Source: Cyathus striatus
Lineage: Eukaryota > Basidiomycota > Agaricomycetes > Agaricales > Nidulariaceae
Assembly: GCA_025738555.1 (NCBI GenBank)
Contig: JAOVFP010000005.1
Location: forward strand, 806,001 to 870,000
Length of the DNA stretch: 64,000 nt
Direction of reading: 5' to 3'
The position numbers and the translations under genes are program-made. The notes under the pieces were generated by a model. It had not been told where the DNA came from, ran no database searches, and worked only from the letters and a program-made list of their open reading frames with translations. This document shows, piece by piece, positions 59,289 to 64,000 of this stretch; within the stretch, counting starts at the first letter, position 1; every line of letters begins with the position of its first letter.

Positions 59289-60373
59289 TTAGTATCTAGA
59301 CTTCGTAATAATGCACCGACTATAATAAGCTTTAGTTATAGGCAATCTTGCTGTTTGGACTTCATATTTTAGTTTATTCTACTTCACATCAACCTTGGAC
59401 CTACAGTTTAATATTGTCATTACACTATATATTGATTTAATGTTTCTACTTTGTGTGAATTTGAATCCACTGCACCTGTACACTCTAGAGTGCTGAATCA
59501 ATGATGAATATACCATGTAAATTTTCGAAAATTATACGAAAATTATATGAAAATTTTAGCAAATCCTCAATAATCTAGCTTAATACTTGCCAGTTAATAG
59601 GCCAAGTTCTTTTTTAAGAGAATAGGAATAATCTATATAATCACAGTCATGTATTTAATATTGTTAATCTTTGCTTTATTTCTAAAATCGGAGTAAATTG
59701 CTAAGGAATGTGTTATATTATACCAAGTTATACATCTCGGATTTTCCTGATGGCCGCCACTGCTTGCGTTCCCAGGGCGTGGAGCTAAGATGGCGAAGAA
59801 TTACCCAGTCGTAGGGCAAGTGCCGTAGAAAGTGGCTTACCGAGCGTGTTCTCCAACGTTATATATCCTCCCCATGCCCCTAGCAAGCGCAGCGCCCTCT
59901 ATTGTCGCTCCTCCCTCCCGCAAGACAGGCTGGTTGCGTTGACGGAGAGCAGGGGTTTCGACTCCCGAGTGGGTAGGATGTTCGTTGATTTTACTAGGAT
60001 TGAGTGATAGGGAGATCTAGACCTGTTATACTATAGTGAAGTATATGTCGTAGTTGGCGGAATGACGACTCGTCATCGTCGTTGACATCGAGCTCGACGT
60101 TGCCAGCAGAAATCGTATCCATGACTCCAATGTCGGTTGTATACCCGAATTACGTGATTGTGTACCGATTGATCGCCTTCGAAGTTCACATATGACGGGC
60201 ATATCGCTCTCCAACTGCCTTTACTTCAGCATATGGCTCAATCTGTAAACACTGATAAGATTACTGTGATAAGTTTGAGAAGAATTCTATCATACCTTTG
60301 GAAATACTTACATCGTAGATTGATTGTTCTACCATACTAGGGCAGTTTCATCAGAATGCATGTTCGTGGCTCA
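59289..60373. other. Intergenic region
   Basis: 3' side of the DUF6532-type gene, then a GC-richer stretch at 59740-60230. A minus-strand exon-like block, IEPYAEVKAVGERYARHM (60239-60183), follows a TTTACAG acceptor and may belong to a decayed gene continuing from 60640-60930. No other gene recognised. Confidence 0.3.
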
Positions 60374-61060
60374 CACGGCAGGTTATTATCTGTCATGCAA
60401 GATCATCGGCTGTAAGTGTCACAATAAAGTGAACTGGTTTACATACCTTTGAAATTGACAAAGGGATTGTTGTGGTGGCACATGGAGCTTGTTTAACTCA
60501 GGTTAAGTCTTTTACAAGTTTGAAGCTAATAACTCGCAGCACCAGCTTTGGTCATGCACTGCTTAGTGCAAGATCATAGGTTCGATCCCTGCTAAGTGCA
60601 TAGTTTTATAGTCCTCTGTCTATGATAATTTTATACTGCTTGACGAACCTCGGTGCACTAAAAATAAAATAATGATACATACACTATTGAATATCCTTCC
60701 AAGTCTCTGCGCCAATGCATCCCAAGTGCACCCTAAGCTCTTTGTATCAAACCTGTGTGTAAGTTCGATAGAACCCATGGCGTCATCTATAGCATGACGA
60801 TCCATACACAGATGTATTGCCTAAATAAAGAACCAAAAAAGAAAAGCTTAGCACTTACTGGCTAACTCCTCTTGAAGAAATGAAAGGCTTGCATTCAGCT
60901 TATGCAGGCTCAGCTTGGAACGATAATCATGCCTTTGAAGTTTAAGTATTTTTCTTAAAGGTACTCAGACCAGTTCAATTCTTTGTGACATGTGTCACTG
61001 ATCATCTTACATGACAAGTTCCAGTACTGTTCGAAACCTGGCAGATAATAACCCGCCGTG
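60374..61060. mobile_element. TIR element containing exon-like sequence
   Basis: CACGGCAGGTTATTATCTG at 60374 mirrors CAGATAATAACCCGCCGTG at 61042-61060, and a further ~60 bp inside (ATGCAAGATCATC..GTGTCACAA..TGAACTGGTT..TACCTTT) is mirrored at about 60958-61015 with gaps. Inside are the exon-like blocks at 60683-60932. Target duplication not determined. Confidence 0.45.
60683..60932 (-). CDS. Exon pair of an unrecognised gene
   Basis: Minus strand: block 60932-60859 (HDYRSKLSLHKLNASLSFLQ) ends at a GTAAGT donor, and block 60820-60683 follows a TTTATTTAG acceptor and reads AIHLCMDRHAIDDAMGSIEL and HRFDTKSLGCTWDALAQRLG, ending at GTATGT. Composition and splice sites look genuine, but the two blocks do not join in one frame at these sites, so either another site is used or the gene is decayed. 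Helical and soluble in character; no family recognised. Confidence 0.35.
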
Positions 61061-61376
61061 TCAAAGCAAATTCTAGAACCTACAACGACAGTTTTTACCT
61101 CTCAAAAGGGAGGAAATCATTTCGATCGGGAAAGTAGAGGGGAAGGGTGTTATGTGGGCGAACCGGGAAGCAACGAAGGCGGTCCCAAGATATATATAGT
61201 TCCTGAGCACATGGTTTATATACATATATACAATTGTCAGCAACGCATATGAGTAACCATTAAGCACCATATTCTTCCGGTTCGAATTGTATAAACCACT
61301 TATATTGTGGCCATACAGATTTATAGTTGAGATTCGCAATTGTTTGCAATGGACAAGACTTGGAAGTGTAAGTACT

Positions 61377-62349
61377 TTAGGATGACATTTCACGCGCGTC
61401 ATTGCCGGCACGAAATCTGAGAGAGCCAATTTCCACAGTTGTTTTTGAATCGTATGTCTTTCCTTGCATAACTCGATATATAAGAAGTATTGGAGTAAGA
61501 ACCTAGCTCACCACAGTAAGAATTATCGTGTAATGTAATCAATAACATTCTCACCTGTAGTTGTGCAACAACTTGGTAGATGACAATACTGGAAAGAGAT
61601 CCGGTTACAACTGTTGCAAGTAGCGCCACTTGACCAGCACCAAGAAGCGCCTGGGACTCCAGGAACATAGTGGTAACAGTAATGTATTCGCTCCCGTGAC
61701 GTGCTCCTAACGCCTTTCGAATCCTATAGCGAACCAGCAGCAGTCTTCCCACAATTAAAGATGTCAACAGTAAGTTCTGGAACAGGGCGAATCCTTCCAT
61801 CATTAATAAATAAAAAGCTGGAATCATGCCACCCAATACAAACTGAACCATGCCGAAACCTAATTAGGAACAGACATCAATTTGAATGTGAGTTATTTAA
61901 GTATCCAACACCGAAAATACAAGTATACTCCATTTCACAAGTTTATATTCATGATATAATGCTAAAAACCGCCAGATCTGATAGATATTATGGTTAGCCA
62001 ATATAAAAATAACAATAATGAAGTGCCACACCATGATAATATCGACCGCCCAGGCTGATAACATAAAACCAGCGGTGAACATAATACTTCTAGTAGCAAT
62101 AAATGACTCGGATTCCCCAAATTCTCCTCCCCCTAAACCTAAAAGGCTATTACAATTCAGGACGGATACTAACCCGTTCGCTTGACCTATACTCCCTGAG
62201 ACAGAAACAGAACTTGAAATAAATGCCAGCATGACATATATGTAAAGGACCCATTCCTGTCTCCGGAGTGGTTTTTTCTTCGCGAGCCGAGTTAACAACA
62301 GATGTAGGTACCCCATTATGGAAAGCCGGAGCACCACGCTCAAAGCCAT
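61377..62349 (-). CDS. Basidiomycete-type polytopic membrane protein
   Basis: Four exons join in frame: 62349-62032, 61977-61929, 61859-61555 and 61502-61377. The introns of 54, 69 and 52 nt all have GT..AG ends, and the product is 265 residues. Hydrophobic helices: YIYVMLAFISSSVSV, SIMFTAGFMLSAWAVDIIM, the exon-3 helices MVQFVLGGMIPAFYLL, FALFQNLLLTSLIVG, LLGAGQVALLATVVTG and, across the last junction, VLTPILLIYRV. The IIMIWRF..LA and YRVMQGKTYDSKTTVEIGSL motifs match uncharacterised seven-helix-like proteins abundant in Agaricomycetes. The first helix of that family may be missing or encoded in an unseen upstream exon, since a TGA precedes the ATG in frame. Plasma-membrane location is inferred; function unknown. 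Confidence 0.75.
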
Positions 62350-64000
62350 CAGTTCAAATCAAATTCCGCACTTCGGCAGCTCATTTGCCGATTAAGAATC
62401 TTGATTTACTTAATGTTCGGCTATTCGTTTTCGGTTACGACGATTTGGTTAGCGTGCTCCGGGCGTCGGGCGTCGGGATCCTTCGTCGGGGATTCATACG
62501 TTCACTAGCTTACACTGTACTAATCTTATACCTTCCAAAGTAGACATGAATATAACTTTATACACATACATATTATGGTTTGGGGATGGGTATAAATTGA
62601 TTGTGCTACTACGAGATTACTAGTAAACTATGAGAACTGAAGTACTAGTTGTTATATTAATACTATATTTCCTGCAATAGTCTTATAAATCCGAGGGTGT
62701 TAACAGCTCAAATATGAAAGATATCTTATATATAATGAGACAAGGCCTGGGAATTTGGGTATATAAGTAGCGTGGGACAGCCGCTTTCGGGTGGGAAACT
62801 TACCATGTTGAGAGGGGCATCAGTATTTAGAAATAAATTACCGTATTTAGTAATTTGTTCATTTTTGGGTGATTGTGACTGTTTTTTTCGAAAGGTACCG
62901 GTAAATGGGAGGTACCTTCCCATTTTGAACTGGGAATTGATGGGGTCAATGGCCTCTGCCCGAAACGGAAGGATGCAAACGATGTAAAATAAAGAAAGTA
63001 AATGACTAAGCACGCCACAATGGCTGATTGATGGCTGCACTGATGCAACGAAATTGTGCTGCTGGGACTTCCTTTCCCTTTCCTCCCTCCCCCCTTGAGT
63101 TGTAAGAGGACAATAATACAGTATATATTTGTAGATATATACTGAGACTATAAATATTTAAGTATTATGAAAATTATTGTGATTGCTGCAGTGATTTATA
63201 GTGTGTATTTGTTATATTTTGAGGTATTTTGATGTGCTGTTTAGTGTAATTATAATGTGTTGGAATGTGTTCCCCCCTTGAGTTTAGTACTCCAATTAAA
63301 TAAGGATATTTATGTGGATAAGAATGGGAGTATGATTGATAAGTTGTGATGTATTTGATGGATGGTGTAGTAATTTATAGTGTATTATATGTAGTTTGAG
63401 TTGATTTTCAGCAATTGATGATGAGAATATTTGGTTGTCAGTGTATAATATGTGTTTAATTGATGTGAATACTGGGAATGATGTTGAGGAAGATTGGTTG
63501 AGATATATTTGTGATGTAATTTATGTGTGAATGGTGATAGGTGTAATATTCAGGAAGACTCTGTTGTTCAGAACAATTGTTGGGCTATAAAATGTGATAT
63601 ATATGACATGGGTGATATAACCTAAATGAGGTGCAATAAAGTAAAGGGAGCTCTAACTGATTGATACACAGTATTGATTGCCTTGGGTGTAGATATAAAG
63701 TACACAGGTGTAAATATGGTGTTTTGTGTGAGAATAGAGGACACATGAGGATGTGGGATGTGGATCAATTGGAGATGGTGGAAGGTGGATGCACAATAAT
63801 GTAATAATGTGCTGTGATTAATAGAGATTGCATTGGGTGGAAGTAGATGAATGTGAAGTGAGCACAAATGATGATCCATTTTGGGGAGATCTGCAATGAT
63901 TGTGAATAGGACAACAAACAACAGAAGATCAAGACTTCACCAAAAGAAAGAATCTGTATATCAGATAGGAACCAACATGGGTGTGTGATTGATGTGAATG
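62350..64000. other. Unassigned AT/GT-rich end of window
   Basis: 62350-62540 is CpG-rich and may be the promoter of the membrane protein gene. From 63080 the plus strand is rich in TTTATAGTGT/TGTATTTG repeats and twice carries CCCCCCTTGAGTT (63092 and 63272), reminiscent of the inverted poly-G termini of the composite elements. No gene is recognisable; the 99-residue minus frame at 63622-63921 is low-complexity. Confidence 0.35.

Noticed and set aside
60540..60610. tRNA gene suggested by GGTTCGATCCC
   Set aside because: The T-stem is imperfect, the anticodon hairpin would have a six-base loop and no matching 5' acceptor strand exists.

Overview
This window looks like a transposon graveyard from an Agaricomycete-type (mushroom-forming) basidiomycete. 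The reasons are: spliced genes with very short introns (about 48-72 nt, GT..AG), KDZ transposase with a CxC2-like cysteine cluster, Plavaka transposase, a DUF6532-type protein, Ty3/gypsy elements with 5-bp target duplications, and two members of polytopic membrane protein families that I know only from basidiomycetes. No bacterial operons, rRNA or convincing tRNA genes were seen.

Layout. 0-2.2 kb: gag of a gypsy-like retrotransposon. 2.2-4.4 kb: non-coding terminal-inverted-repeat (TIR) element filled with a 67-bp satellite. 4.7-5.9 kb: small TIR element enclosing three spliced exons. 6.5-10.9 kb: hAT transposase gene split by a smaller hAT-type element. 11-13.1 kb: fragments of KDZ transposase and gypsy integrase separated by a satellite-bearing element. 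13.2-18.3 kb: minisatellites, a 19-bp satellite inside a composite element and a solo LTR. 18.3-22.9 kb: 4.5-kb long-TIR element that split a CCAGGTAGAGT repeat array and itself received a hAT remnant and a solo LTR. 23-33 kb: LTR pieces, hAT-type elements, satellites, two fragments of an unrecognised gene (one cut by a solo LTR) and an ACAATGG palindrome cluster. 33.1-34.9 kb: an intact host gene for a membrane glycoprotein. 39.4-42.8 kb: two truncated pogo-like transposases. 43.1-46.5 kb: KDZ transposase with CxC2-like cluster (minus strand). 46.5-47.3 kb: second copy of the satellite-bearing element. 47.4-51.2 kb: 3' half of a gypsy retrotransposon with an antisense cysteine-rich ORF and its 3' LTR, cut by a solo LTR. 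52.1-52.8 kb: foldback repeat. 53.4-54.5 kb: Plavaka transposase. 54.7-56 kb: hAT-type element. 56.1-59.3 kb: DUF6532-type gene with a ~0.9-kb insertion. 60.4-61.1 kb: TIR element with exon-like sequence. 61.4-62.3 kb: host membrane protein, four exons.

Two themes run through the window. First, the order of insertion can be read from exact target duplications (hAT into hAT, LTR into integrase, LTR into an exon, hAT into satellite element). Second, several otherwise different non-coding elements carry arrays built on the same core, TTGAG(C/T)GTGA, whose variants mostly differ by CpG-to-TpG/CpA changes; the same change explains many TGA stops (CGA to TGA) in the transposon genes. Few genes appear intact, and I infer strong cytosine methylation and decay of this region.
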